From contig NZ_JBGJZM010000003.1 in assembly GCF_042610425.1 (NCBI RefSeq), positions 62,001-126,000 of the forward strand: DNA of 64,000 nt, given 5' to 3'. Of the stretch, positions 47,636 to 55,839 are shown in pieces. The first letter of the stretch is position 1. The number at the start of each line of letters is the position of its first letter. This DNA is from Ectobacillus sp042610425 (GTDB lineage Bacteria > Bacillota > Bacilli > Bacillales > Bacillaceae_G). Made by a program: the position numbers and the translations under genes. The notes beneath the pieces are model-generated. The model had not been told where the DNA came from, ran no database searches, and saw only the letters and a program-made list of their open reading frames with translations.

Positions 47636-47680
47636 ATTTTGGATAAGAGATTAGTAGAGTAGTAGAGGGGAGAATGTGAG

Positions 47681-48382
47681 ATGAAACAAAGTAAGGTTAT
47701 GGAATCCTTTCAAGAAGCGGTAGCAGATATACAGGACGGCGCAACAATCATTGTCGGGGGCTTTGGATTATGTGGTATTCCAGAAAAAGCAATTTTGGCA
47801 TTACGTGAACAAGGCACGAAGGATTTAACTGTTGTAAGTAATAATTGCGGAGTAGATGATTGGGGATTGGGTTTGCTTTTAGCAAATCGCCAAATTAAGA
47901 AGATGATTTCCTCTTATGTAGGTGAAAATAAAATTTTTGAAAAGCAATTTTTAAGTGGAGAGTTAGAAGTGGAGCTTGTCCCGCAAGGAACACTCGCTGA
48001 GCGTATTCGTGCAGGCGGTGCGGGTATTCCAGGCTTTTATACGGCGACGGGGGTAGGGACTCCTATTGCCGAGGGGAAAGAACATAAACAATTTGATGGC
48101 CGTACTTATATATTGGAACGTGGAATTGTTGGCGACTTTGCCCTTGTGAAAGCATGGAAGGCAGACCCGCTTGGTAATCTCGTATATCGGAAAGCAGCAC
48201 GAAATTTTAATCCAATGGCAGCTACTGCTGGAAAAATTACGATTGCAGAAGTTGAAGAAGTGGTTTCGATTGGCGAGCTTGACCCAGATGAGATACATAC
48301 GCCTGGTATATATGTACAGCGAGTACTGCGTGGAACTAATTATGAAAAACGTATTGAAAGACGTACAGTCATACAAGCATAG
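47681..48382 (+). CDS. scoA: Succinyl-CoA:3-ketoacid CoA-transferase subunit A
   Basis: A 233-residue CoA-transferase A subunit: DGATIIVGGFGLCGIPEKAI (CoA-binding loop), VSNNCGVDDWGLGLLLANRQ and GGAGIPGFYTATGVGT. With the B subunit it transfers CoA from succinyl-CoA to acetoacetate, the activating step of ketone-body breakdown. It follows the permease by 45 nt and precedes scoB by 11 nt. Start ATG 47681, after AGGGGAG. Confidence 0.92.
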   Translation: MKQSKVMESFQEAVADIQDGATIIVGGFGLCGIPEKAILALREQGTKDLTVVSNNCGVDDWGLGLLLANRQIKKMISSYVGENKIFEKQFLSGELEVELVPQGTLAERIRAGGAGIPGFYTATGVGTPIAEGKEHKQFDGRTYILERGIVGDFALVKAWKADPLGNLVYRKAARNFNPMAATAGKITIAEVEEVVSIGELDPDEIHTPGIYVQRVLRGTNYEKRIERRTVIQA

Positions 48383-48393
48383 GAGGTATGGAA

Positions 48394-49056
48394 ATGAAGG
48401 ACGTAAGAATACAAATTGTAAAGCGTGCAGTGAAAGAAATTCAGGATGGGATGAATGTGAATTTAGGAATTGGAATGCCGACATTGGTAGCCAATGAAAT
48501 TCCGCCGCAGTATGAGGTTCTTTTGCAATCTGAAAATGGGTTACTTGGCATTGGACCGTATCCGTCTGCGGGATTAGAGGATGCCGATTTAATTAATGCG
48601 GGAAAAGAAACAGTAACGGCTGTTCTAGGAGCTTCTTTCTTTGATAGTGCTGAGTCATTTGCCATGATTCGCGGGGGGCATATTGATCTGGCGATATTGG
48701 GAGGAATGGAGGTTTCCGAAACTGGAGATCTGGCAAATTGGATGATACCAGGGAAAATGGTAAAGGGAATGGGCGGTGCCATGGACCTTGTGAATGGGGC
48801 TAAGCGAATTGTTGTCATTATGGAGCATATTAACAAACACGGAGAATCAAAGATTAAGAGGGAGTGCACATTGCCTTTAACTGGAAAACAGGTCGTACAT
48901 AGACTCATAACCGATCTTGCCGTTTTTGATTTTACACAAGAAGGAATGGTTTTAGTAGAAACATCAGAAGGGGTAACAGTAGAAGAAGTAATGAACAAAA
49001 CAGAAGCAAGCTTTTTTATCAGCCCCAATGTACAAATAGGTGTTTCGGTATCATAA
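48394..49056 (+). CDS. scoB: Succinyl-CoA:3-ketoacid CoA-transferase subunit B
   Basis: A 220-residue CoA-transferase B subunit. MNVNLGIGMPTLVANEIPP and LLQSENGLLGIGPYP are conserved; the Glu of SENG is the catalytic residue that forms the enzyme-CoA thioester. GGHIDLAILGGMEVSETGDL and MVKGMGGAMDLVNGAKR continue the family pattern. The frame is open from 48388, but that ATG touches AGGAGG; ATG 48394, at 7 nt, is better. Works with ScoA as an alpha2beta2 enzyme. Confidence 0.92.
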   Translation: MKDVRIQIVKRAVKEIQDGMNVNLGIGMPTLVANEIPPQYEVLLQSENGLLGIGPYPSAGLEDADLINAGKETVTAVLGASFFDSAESFAMIRGGHIDLAILGGMEVSETGDLANWMIPGKMVKGMGGAMDLVNGAKRIVVIMEHINKHGESKIKRECTLPLTGKQVVHRLITDLAVFDFTQEGMVLVETSEGVTVEEVMNKTEASFFISPNVQIGVSVS

Positions 49057-49070
49057 GGAGGGATTATGAT

Positions 49071-49853
49071 TTGGCTACATTAGAAAATCAAGTGGCACTG
49101 GTTACAGGAGCTGCAAGTGGAATTGGATTAGAAATTGCCCGTTCATTTTCAAAGGAAGGGGCAAGCATTGTTATTGTTGATTTAAATAAGGAAGCAGCAG
49201 AAAATGCTGCACAATCGATTCGCGAGGAAGGTGGAAACGCGATTGCGGTTGCTTGTGATGTAACGAATGAAGAAAACGTAAAGGAAAGCTTCGAAGCAGC
49301 ATTGCTTGAATTTGGTAGATTAGATATTCTTGTAAACAATGCCGGTCTTCAGTATGTATCTCCAATCGAGGAATTTCCAACACAGAAATTTGAATTGCTT
49401 ATTAAAGTGATGTTAACAGCCTCCTTTATTGGTATTAAGCAAGCTTTTCCGATTTTTAAAGCTAAGGGGTACGGTCGCGTCATTAATATGGCATCCATAA
49501 ATGGATTAGTCGGATTTGCAGGAAAAGCAGCCTATAATAGCGCAAAGCACGGTGTCATTGGGTTGACAAAGGTAGCCGCTTTAGAGGGAGCAGCCCACGG
49601 CATTACCGTGAATGCGCTTTGCCCAGGATATGTTAATACACCTCTTGTGCAAAATCAATTGTCAGATTTAGCGAAAACAAGAAATGTACCACTAGAAGAA
49701 GTTCTTGAACAAGTTATTTATCCGCTAGTCCCTCAAAGAAGACTTCTTTCCGTCCAAGAAGTAGCAGATTATGCCGTGTTTTTAGCCAGTGAGAAAGGAA
49801 AAGGCATAACGGGGCAAGCAGTTGTGATCGATGGTGGCTATGTCGCACAATAA
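49071..49853 (+). CDS. 3-hydroxybutyrate dehydrogenase (SDR family)
   Basis: A 260-residue short-chain dehydrogenase. The NAD motif TGAASGIGLEIARSF, VNNAGLQYVSPIEEFP, catalytic Ser in NMASINGLVGFAGKAAYNSA, Tyr/Lys in YNSAKHG and the substrate-side ALCPGYVNTPLVQNQL match D-3-hydroxybutyrate dehydrogenases (B. subtilis YxjF type). It oxidises D-3-hydroxybutyrate to acetoacetate, which ScoAB then activates. TTG start at 49071, 7 nt after AGGAGGG. Last gene of the operon, closed by a 16-bp hairpin. Confidence 0.9.
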   Translation: MATLENQVALVTGAASGIGLEIARSFSKEGASIVIVDLNKEAAENAAQSIREEGGNAIAVACDVTNEENVKESFEAALLEFGRLDILVNNAGLQYVSPIEEFPTQKFELLIKVMLTASFIGIKQAFPIFKAKGYGRVINMASINGLVGFAGKAAYNSAKHGVIGLTKVAALEGAAHGITVNALCPGYVNTPLVQNQLSDLAKTRNVPLEEVLEQVIYPLVPQRRLLSVQEVADYAVFLASEKGKGITGQAVVIDGGYVAQ

Positions 49854-49855
49854 GA

Positions 49856-49898
49856 AGTAAGGAGATGATACGTAGGTATCATCTCCTTACTTTTTTTG
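49856..49898 (+). terminator. Terminator of the ketone-body operon
   Basis: A 16-bp perfect stem (49856-49871 with 49876-49891), loop GTAG, then seven T. Confidence 0.94.
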
Positions 49899-49946
49899 TT
49901 ATTATTGTAGTATGATGTATTAAATTGAAATAATGTTCTTTAGCGT

Positions 49947-51350
49947 ATGAAGGGAATGAGAAGCGTGCATACCCAAAATCTGTTTCCTTATGAATGGCTT
50001 GAAGAAGTATTGAATGTTGCAGCGGAATGGATTGTTGTTGTTGATATAAAGGGAATGATTCGATACATAAATACCGCATATTGTGATTATTTACAAACGA
50101 CGGTTGAAGATGCACTTGGCAGAGATGTACAAGATGTAATTGAAAATACGAGAATGCATATCGTCATGAAAACGGGTAAATCTGAAGAGGCGTCCATTCA
50201 TTCTATTAAAGGAAAAGAAATGATTGCGAATCGCTATCCTTTAATTGTGAAAGGAGAACTCGTCGGTGCAGTTGGTACGGTTATGTTTCGCAACTCTGAA
50301 GATTGGATGAACTACTCTGAAAAAGTACAACCTATTTTAGAAGAATTAAAGTATTATAAAAACCGTTTGCAAAAAGAGTTACAAAGTAAATATAGTTTTG
50401 ATGATTTAATTGGAGAGCATGCATTGTTTCGAGAGACAAAACGGCTCGCCCAGCGCGTTGCTGGTAGTCAGTCTGTAGTTCTACTAGTAGGAGAATCGGG
50501 AACAGGAAAAGAGTTATTTGCTCATGCCATACATGGAACCAGTCCGCGAAGTTCGTTTTCGCTCGTTCGTGTGAATTGTGCCTCCATTCCGGAGAATCTT
50601 CTCGAATCTGAACTATTCGGTTACGTGGACGGAGCTTTCACAGGCGCACGCAAAGGTGGAAAAAAAGGAAAGTTTGAGTTAGCGCATAGAGGTACTATTT
50701 TTCTAGATGAAATTGGAGATATGCCACTCTCCATGCAAAGTAAGCTCCTTCGCGTTTTACAAGAAAGAGAAATTGAAAAAATAGGTGGACAAGCTCCCAT
50801 TTCAATTGATGTTCGAATTATCGTTGCCACACATCGAAATCTCGAACAAATGGTGGAAAATGGAACATTTCGACGAGATTTATACTATCGATTACATGTT
50901 ATGAAAATTGAAATTCCTCCCTTGCGTGAACGGAGAACGGATATTGAACGAGTAGCTAAAGCCTTGTTACAAAAGTTAGAACGTACGTTTAACCGGCATG
51001 CTATTGTCTTGTCAGATGAAGTAGTTGCAAAATTAAAGGGACATTCTTGGCCAGGTAACGTGCGTGAATTAGAAAATGTATTAGAACGGGCCGTCAATGT
51101 GCTTGATGAAAATGTTATTCGGTTGTCCCATTTACCACTTTATTTGGTCGATAAACCTAGTCAGTTGTACGAAACACCAGAGCAAGAAACCGAGATAAAG
51201 CCGTTAAAACAAAGGTTAATGGACGCAGAGAAGTGTGCAGTGCGACATGCCCTGCAGCAGGCGAAGGGAAATAAACAATTGGCAGCGAAGCTTCTTCGTA
51301 TTGGAAAAACAAGTTTCTATGAAAAATGTAAACGATATGAGATTGACTAG
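49947..51350 (+). CDS. Sigma-54-dependent activator (PAS-AAA+-HTH)
   Basis: A 467-residue enhancer-binding protein. PAS-like sensor at about 20-120 (AAEWIVVVDIKGMIRYINTA). The AAA+ domain at about 150-385 has Walker A GESGTGKELFAHAI (about 182), the sigma-54 contact loop DGAFTGARKGG (intact GAFTGA, about 230), Walker B IFLDEIGDMPLS and FRRDLYYRLHVMKIEIPPLR. The C-terminal Fis-type HTH is RHALQQAKGNKQLAAKLLRI plus GKTSFYEKC. It should open the -24/-12 promoter of the preceding operon, probably sensing a ketone-body-related ligand. The start is uncertain: ATG 49947, ATG 49956 or GTG 49965. Confidence 0.92.
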   Translation: MKGMRSVHTQNLFPYEWLEEVLNVAAEWIVVVDIKGMIRYINTAYCDYLQTTVEDALGRDVQDVIENTRMHIVMKTGKSEEASIHSIKGKEMIANRYPLIVKGELVGAVGTVMFRNSEDWMNYSEKVQPILEELKYYKNRLQKELQSKYSFDDLIGEHALFRETKRLAQRVAGSQSVVLLVGESGTGKELFAHAIHGTSPRSSFSLVRVNCASIPENLLESELFGYVDGAFTGARKGGKKGKFELAHRGTIFLDEIGDMPLSMQSKLLRVLQEREIEKIGGQAPISIDVRIIVATHRNLEQMVENGTFRRDLYYRLHVMKIEIPPLRERRTDIERVAKALLQKLERTFNRHAIVLSDEVVAKLKGHSWPGNVRELENVLERAVNVLDENVIRLSHLPLYLVDKPSQLYETPEQETEIKPLKQRLMDAEKCAVRHALQQAKGNKQLAAKLLRIGKTSFYEKCKRYEID

Positions 51351-51409
51351 AATTGGTCATATAGGTATGATTCGATTATGAGCTCATATGTATAAGAAAG
51401 GATTTACTA

Positions 51410-51511
51410 ATGAGCGAAGAACAAATCAAGTTTAATAGAAGGTTCTATAGAGTAGCAGTTCTATTTATGCTAATCGTAATGGTGAGTGGTATTGTAGACA
51501 GACTGGAATGA
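51410..51511 (+). CDS. Putative 33-residue single-TM protein
   Basis: A short frame, MSEEQIKFNRRFYRVAVLFM continuing LIVMVSGIVDRLE. A polar N-terminus, a hydrophobic stretch of about 17 residues and a charged end give a plausible small membrane protein. AAAGGA lies 7 nt before the ATG, and a terminator-like hairpin overlaps its stop. No family recognised. It follows the activator gene by 60 nt and may be its operon partner. Confidence 0.5.
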   Translation: MSEEQIKFNRRFYRVAVLFMLIVMVSGIVDRLE

Positions 51512-51550
51512 CAAGATGCCAGTTGTAAACATCTTCATTCACTTTTTTTG
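51506..51550 (+). terminator. Terminator after the small TM gene
   Basis: GAATG-AC-AAGATG (51506-51518) pairs with CATCTT-C-ATTC (51530-51540); AC then T7 follow. The stem includes the stop codon of the small gene. Confidence 0.6.
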
Positions 51551-51725
51551 TTGCATGCTATCTGTTTTTTTATTACTTAAGCCTATTAAAAGCTACTATA
51601 GACAAGCTTTTCTATTTTGATTTCAAATCCATTTTATATCCACAGTAACTTCACTGAATTAAAGCGAGTGTCGTAAATATTTTGAAAAATATGATTGAAA
51701 TGATGCCATATGGGGTGATAGAGCT

Positions 51726-52658
51726 ATGAAGATTGAAAACATCTTATTATCAGGTAAAATACGAGAGGATATGGAACGTATTATCTGCAAAAAGGGGATA
51801 AAAAAACAGTTCCGATTTGTGTCTGAAGAAGATCTAACAACCGAGGATTTCAAATGGGCGGATGCCTTTGTTGGATTTCGTCCCACACCGCAATTTGATC
51901 TTTCTTCTTTAAAATGGGTACATGCATTAGGCGCAGGTGTAGACAGTTTCTTATTCAACCAACAATGGAAGGAAGACGTTCTTCTTACTCGGACCATTTG
52001 CTCCTTTGGAAATCGAATTAGCGAATACTGTTTAAGCTATTTGTTGCGTGATTTACAAGCCCATATGTCGTTTGAGAGCGCACAACAACAAAAACGCTGG
52101 GATGTGCAAGAGCCGGTCATGCTTGCCTCACAAACAGTTGTTATATTCGGAACAGGAGTTATTGGACAAGAAATCGCAAGAACGTTATCCTTTTTCGGCG
52201 TAAAGGTTATTGGAGTTTCCCGAACGGGTATGGAAGCTCCGTATTTTCAACAAATCGTTTCCTTACGTGAATTAGATCAAATGCTTCCAAGTGCAGATTG
52301 GGTTATTACGACTCTTCCGCTTACGCAAGATACCTATCACTACTTTTCTTATTCTTTCTTTAGCAAACTTCGTCAGGCAGGATTTATCAATGTAGGTCGG
52401 GGGAAAACAGTGGAGGATAGCGCTCTTTTGGAGGCGCTTGAAAATGGTCATGTACGGCATGCTATTCTGGACGTGTTCACGAATGAGCCGCTACCAGAAC
52501 AATCACCCTTTTGGCGACATCCGTGTGTTACAATCACACCCCATATTTCAGCAGTGACTTCACCGAAAGAAGCGGTTGAGTGTTTTCTAGAAACACTCAA
52601 CCGTTTAGAGAAAGAGGAGCCCCTTCTAAACCGAGTAACGATACAAGCGGGATATTAA
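51726..52658 (+). CDS. D-2-hydroxyacid dehydrogenase family protein
   Basis: A 310-residue NAD(P)-dependent oxidoreductase. The catalytic/N-terminal part includes WVHALGAGVDSF. The Rossmann part has VVIFGTGVIGQEIARTLSFF, TTLPLTQDTYHYF, FINVGRGKTVEDSALLEALE, LDVFTNEPLPEQSPFWRHP (with the catalytic Glu) and ITPHISAVTSP (catalytic His). It reduces a 2-oxoacid to its D-hydroxyacid or the reverse; the GhrA-like branch suggests glyoxylate or hydroxypyruvate, which is not certain. GGGGTG precedes ATG 51726. The gene stands 71 nt before a threonine dehydratase gene and may be co-transcribed. Confidence 0.85.
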   Translation: MKIENILLSGKIREDMERIICKKGIKKQFRFVSEEDLTTEDFKWADAFVGFRPTPQFDLSSLKWVHALGAGVDSFLFNQQWKEDVLLTRTICSFGNRISEYCLSYLLRDLQAHMSFESAQQQKRWDVQEPVMLASQTVVIFGTGVIGQEIARTLSFFGVKVIGVSRTGMEAPYFQQIVSLRELDQMLPSADWVITTLPLTQDTYHYFSYSFFSKLRQAGFINVGRGKTVEDSALLEALENGHVRHAILDVFTNEPLPEQSPFWRHPCVTITPHISAVTSPKEAVECFLETLNRLEKEEPLLNRVTIQAGY

Positions 52659-52729
52659 TTGAAGTCATTCGAATAAGTATCTCTCCTTTTGCAATACACT
52701 ATAAGTAGTGGAAAGGGAGGGGTTTTTTT

Positions 52730-53938
52730 ATGCTTTCAATAGCAGAATTAGTACGAGCCCGCGCGGGAATGGAGGGTATTGTTCATACTACACCTATTGA
52801 TTATTCCAAAACATTCAGTCAGATTTCAAACAATGATGTGTACATAAAACTTGAAAATTTACAAAAAACAGGATCATTTAAAGTGCGAGGGTCCTTTAAT
52901 AAATTAATGTCGATACCGAAAGAAAAGCTACAAAGGGGCATTATTGCAGCTTCAGCAGGAAATCATGCCCAAGGGGTTGCTTATTCTAGCAGTATATTAC
53001 ATGTTCCTTGTACAATCGTCATGCCAAAAGGAGCCTCATTAAGTAAAATACAAGCAACAAGGCAGTATGGAGCAGATGTCATTCTTCACGGAGATTCGGT
53101 AGATGAAGCACTTTCATATGCAAAGGAACTACAGAAACAAACGGGATATGTCTTTATTCACCCGTTTGATGATGAGGCGGTAATTGCTGGTCAGGGAACG
53201 CTAGGTTTAGAGTTAATGCAACAAATTCCAGATATAGACGCAGTTTTCTGTCCAGTAGGTGGAGGTGGTCTTATCGCAGGAGTTGCTCTTGCGGTTAAAG
53301 AACTTAATCCTAGCATTCAAGTATTTGGGGTACAAACAATGGCATGCCCGAGTATGAAACAATCGTTACTTGCCAATAAGGTGGTATCTGTGAAGATGTC
53401 GCCAACAATGGCAGATGGTATTGCTGTGAAACGGCCAGGCGATATAACCTTTGAACTTATTAGAAGGTATGTAGATGATATTGTATGTGTTGATGAAATG
53501 GAAATTGCACGGTCCATGCTACTATTAATGGAACGTAACAAGCTTCTTGTAGAGGGGGCAGGAGCGAGTTCGCTTGCAGCCTTGCTTTATCACAAAACAT
53601 CGCTCACAGAAAAAAAGGTAGTTGCGATTTTAAGTGGGGGAAATGTAGATATAAATTTTGTATCGCGAATTATAGAGTATGGTATGGCAGAGGCAGGTCG
53701 ATTTGTTCAATTCTCTACAATGATTCGCGACAAGCCTGGAGAATTGGAGAAAATATTACAAGTTATCGCAGCAATGGAGGGAAACGTTTTAGAAGTTACT
53801 CATCAACGTATCGGAAGACATGTTCTACCAGGGTATGCTGAATTACAAATTTCGTTGGAAACAAATGATAAAAAGCATATTAAAAAAATTATGGGTCAAT
53901 TAGAAAAGGAAGGATTAGCTACTAAATTCATACAATAA
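52730..53938 (+). CDS. Threonine ammonia-lyase with C-terminal ACT domain
   Basis: A 402-residue fold-type II PLP enzyme that deaminates threonine (or serine) to 2-oxobutyrate. KLENLQKTGSFKVRGSFNKL has the PLP Lys, ASAGNHAQGVAYSS and VGGGGLIAGVALAV bind cofactor and phosphate. Residues about 325-402 form one ACT domain (FSTMIRDKPGELEKILQVIA), the medium-length TdcB-like form. B. subtilis-type biosynthetic IlvA has a different regulatory end. No ilv or leu genes are near, so a catabolic role is more likely. GGGAGGGG precedes ATG 52730. Confidence 0.9.
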   Translation: MLSIAELVRARAGMEGIVHTTPIDYSKTFSQISNNDVYIKLENLQKTGSFKVRGSFNKLMSIPKEKLQRGIIAASAGNHAQGVAYSSSILHVPCTIVMPKGASLSKIQATRQYGADVILHGDSVDEALSYAKELQKQTGYVFIHPFDDEAVIAGQGTLGLELMQQIPDIDAVFCPVGGGGLIAGVALAVKELNPSIQVFGVQTMACPSMKQSLLANKVVSVKMSPTMADGIAVKRPGDITFELIRRYVDDIVCVDEMEIARSMLLLMERNKLLVEGAGASSLAALLYHKTSLTEKKVVAILSGGNVDINFVSRIIEYGMAEAGRFVQFSTMIRDKPGELEKILQVIAAMEGNVLEVTHQRIGRHVLPGYAELQISLETNDKKHIKKIMGQLEKEGLATKFIQ

Positions 53939-53942
53939 ATCA

Positions 53943-53983
53943 AAACGAAAGAACAAGAAAAGCCCATGTTCTTTCGTTTTTTT
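53943..53983 (+). terminator. Terminator of threonine ammonia-lyase
   Basis: AAACGAAAGAACA with TGTTCTTTCG and T7; the loop is about 11 nt. Confidence 0.88.
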
Positions 53984-54068
53984 GCTGTTTTTGAAAACGG
54001 ATTCAAGTAAGTTATGATATAATGGACAACAAATACCGAAGATTCTGAAAAAATTTTAAATAAATGTA

Positions 54069-54098
54069 TTGTAAAATATAAAATAGATAGTCTATAAT
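54069..54098 (+). promoter_or_regulatory. Candidate promoter of glnA
   Basis: TTGTAA (54069-54074) and TATAAT (54093-54098) with an 18-bp spacer. Confidence 0.55.
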
Positions 54099-54105
54099 AA
54101 AATCA

Positions 54106-54122
54106 TGTTAGATAATATAACG
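54106..54122. promoter_or_regulatory. GlnR/TnrA-like box
   Basis: TGTTAGATAATATAACG fits TGTNANAWWWTNTNACA at all defined positions but the last. It lies 7 bp downstream of the -10 box, over the likely transcription start, so binding would repress, as expected for GlnR under nitrogen excess or TnrA under limitation. Confidence 0.7.
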
Positions 54123-54144
54123 GGAAAACGGGAGGTTTCATATC

Positions 54145-55506
54145 ATGACACAGCTATATGTAACTGGAACTACTGAAGGTTCTATTGTTGATGAAATTAA
54201 AGAAATCATTGAATCGAAGAGCGTTGAGCTTCTTCATTTGCAATTTGTAGATATGGAAGGGATTTTAAAACAAGTAACCGTAACAGTTGAACAATTAGAT
54301 GATGTAGTAGAAGGTAAGGTTATGTTTGATGGTTCTTCTATTGCAGGTTTCTCTCCAATTAATCGTTCAGATTTATATTTAGAACCAGATTTAACTACAT
54401 TTGCAGTTCTTCCTTGGTCTGTAGAAGAAGGATATGCTGAAGCTCGTTTTATCTGTAGTGCGAAAAACCCAGATGGTACTTCATTTGATGGTGACACTCG
54501 TAACGTACTACAACGTACGGTCGACAAGGCTGCTGAAAAAGGATATACAATTTCTGTCGGACCTGAACTAGAATTCTTCTTATTTAAAACAGACGATAAT
54601 GGTAAAGCAACTACTATTACACAAGATAACGGTGATTATTTCGAAACGTCTCCTAAAGACCTTGGTGCACGCGTTCGTTTAGAAATTTTCCGTGCACTAA
54701 AAGCTATGGGCTTCACTATTGAAGCTTCTCACCATGAAGTGGCAATTGGCCAACATGAAATTGGCTTCAAATATGCAGATGTACTAGGTGCAGCTGATAA
54801 AGCAACAACATATAAATGGGTTGTTAAAACAATTGCAAGCCAATTTGGCTTACATGCTACGTTTATGCCAAAACCGGTATTTGGTATTAATGGTTCTGGA
54901 ATGCACGTTAACATGTCTTTCTTTAAAGACGGAGAAAATGCATTCTTTGATCCAAGTGATGAAGCACAATTATCAAAAGATGCATATGCATTTATCGCAG
55001 GTGTATTAACAAATGTAAAGAGCTTTGTAGCCGTAACAAATCCACTAGTAAACTCTTACAAACGTCTTGTACCTGGTTATGAAGCACCTTGCTACATTGC
55101 ATGGTCAGCATCTAACCGTTCTGCTTTAATTCGTATCCCTGCTAAACGCGGCGTAGCTACTCGTGTTGAACTTCGTTGCCCAGATCCATCTGCAAATCCA
55201 TATCTTGCATATGCAGTAGTTGCAGCTGCCGGCCTAGACGGAATTGAAAAAGGTTTAACAGCTCCAGCAGCAATTGATGCAGATATCTTCCACATGAGCA
55301 CTGAAAAACGTGAAGAACTTGGTATTGATAATTTACCAGGAAGCTTAGAAGGTGCGATTGCAGCACTTGAAGCTGGTGATATTGGTAAAGCAACTCTAGG
55401 TGAACACGTATACAACGAATACGTAGCAGCTAAAAAAGCTGAGTGGGATAGCTACAGAACTTCTGTACACACTTGGGAACTTGAACAATATCAAGAAAAA
55501 TTCTAA
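54145..55506 (+). CDS. glnA: Type I glutamine synthetase
   Basis: A 453-residue enzyme forming glutamine from glutamate, ammonia and ATP. VMFDGSSIAGFSPINRSDLY, GPELEFFLFK, the ASHHEVAIGQHEIGFKYAD region, NGSGMHVNMSFFKDG, NSYKRLVPGYEAPCYIAWS and RCPDPSANPYLAYAV are the classic metal, ATP and substrate sites. No adjacent glnR exists, and the N-terminus is about ten residues longer than in the usual glnRA enzyme. The protein is also more diverged than expected for the main one, so this may be a second GS copy. GGGAGG precedes ATG 54145. Single gene with its own promoter, GlnR/TnrA-like box and terminator. Confidence 0.93.
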   Translation: MTQLYVTGTTEGSIVDEIKEIIESKSVELLHLQFVDMEGILKQVTVTVEQLDDVVEGKVMFDGSSIAGFSPINRSDLYLEPDLTTFAVLPWSVEEGYAEARFICSAKNPDGTSFDGDTRNVLQRTVDKAAEKGYTISVGPELEFFLFKTDDNGKATTITQDNGDYFETSPKDLGARVRLEIFRALKAMGFTIEASHHEVAIGQHEIGFKYADVLGAADKATTYKWVVKTIASQFGLHATFMPKPVFGINGSGMHVNMSFFKDGENAFFDPSDEAQLSKDAYAFIAGVLTNVKSFVAVTNPLVNSYKRLVPGYEAPCYIAWSASNRSALIRIPAKRGVATRVELRCPDPSANPYLAYAVVAAAGLDGIEKGLTAPAAIDADIFHMSTEKREELGIDNLPGSLEGAIAALEAGDIGKATLGEHVYNEYVAAKKAEWDSYRTSVHTWELEQYQEKF

Positions 55507-55519
55507 TAGTACTAGAATT

Positions 55520-55558
55520 AGAAGGACGTCCTGCTTGCAGGGCGTCCTTCTTCTATAA
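55520..55558 (+). terminator. Terminator of glnA
   Basis: A 15-bp stem, AGAAGGACGTCCTGC with GCAGGGCGTCCTTCT (one T-G), with a 2-nt apparent loop, then TCTATAAT; the T tract is modest. Confidence 0.8.
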
Positions 55559-55671
55559 TCACAGAATCATATTTTCTTGAATTTTTCTGAACATGCGAGT
55601 AAAATTTACTAGAAAGTTAGAAAATGAGTTATTATCGTGTTCCTTGTGATTCGGGAATGAAGGAAAATAGA

Positions 55672-55760
55672 TTCGGGAGCCTATGGAAGTAGGCTGAGAG
55701 TACGACTATTCTGTCGTAGACCGCTTGAACCTGTTGGATAATGCCAGCGTAGGGATTGTG
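55672..55760 (+). ncRNA. TPP (THI-box) riboswitch
   Basis: The conserved THI-box blocks appear in order: CGGGAGCC, AGGCTGAGAGT, a variable stem (ACGACTATTCTGTCGT), GACCGCTTGAACCTGTTGGAT and AATGCCAGCGTAGGGA. It lies upstream of thiM, with a terminator hairpin just after it as expression platform, so thiamine pyrophosphate should stop transcription. Confidence 0.97.
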
Positions 55761-55776
55761 AATTGAACCTATTCAA

Positions 55777-55806
55777 AACACTTTGCATACGCAGAGTGTT
55801 TTTTAC
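55777..55806 (+). terminator. Riboswitch-controlled terminator
   Basis: AACACTTTGC-ATAC-GCAGAGTGTT followed by TTTTTTA, 17 nt after the riboswitch core and 34 nt before thiM. Confidence 0.85.
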
Positions 55807-55839
55807 GTTGGTAAAAAAGTGTAGAAGGGATGAAGAAGA

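Noticed and set aside
47963..49028. Antisense ORFs of 173 and 195 codons opposite scoA/scoB
   Set aside because: Shadow frames of well-recognised CoA-transferase subunits, without start signals.
54045..54060. CodY box upstream of glnA
   Set aside because: Only about 11 of 15 positions match the CodY motif, which is common by chance in this A/T-rich stretch.
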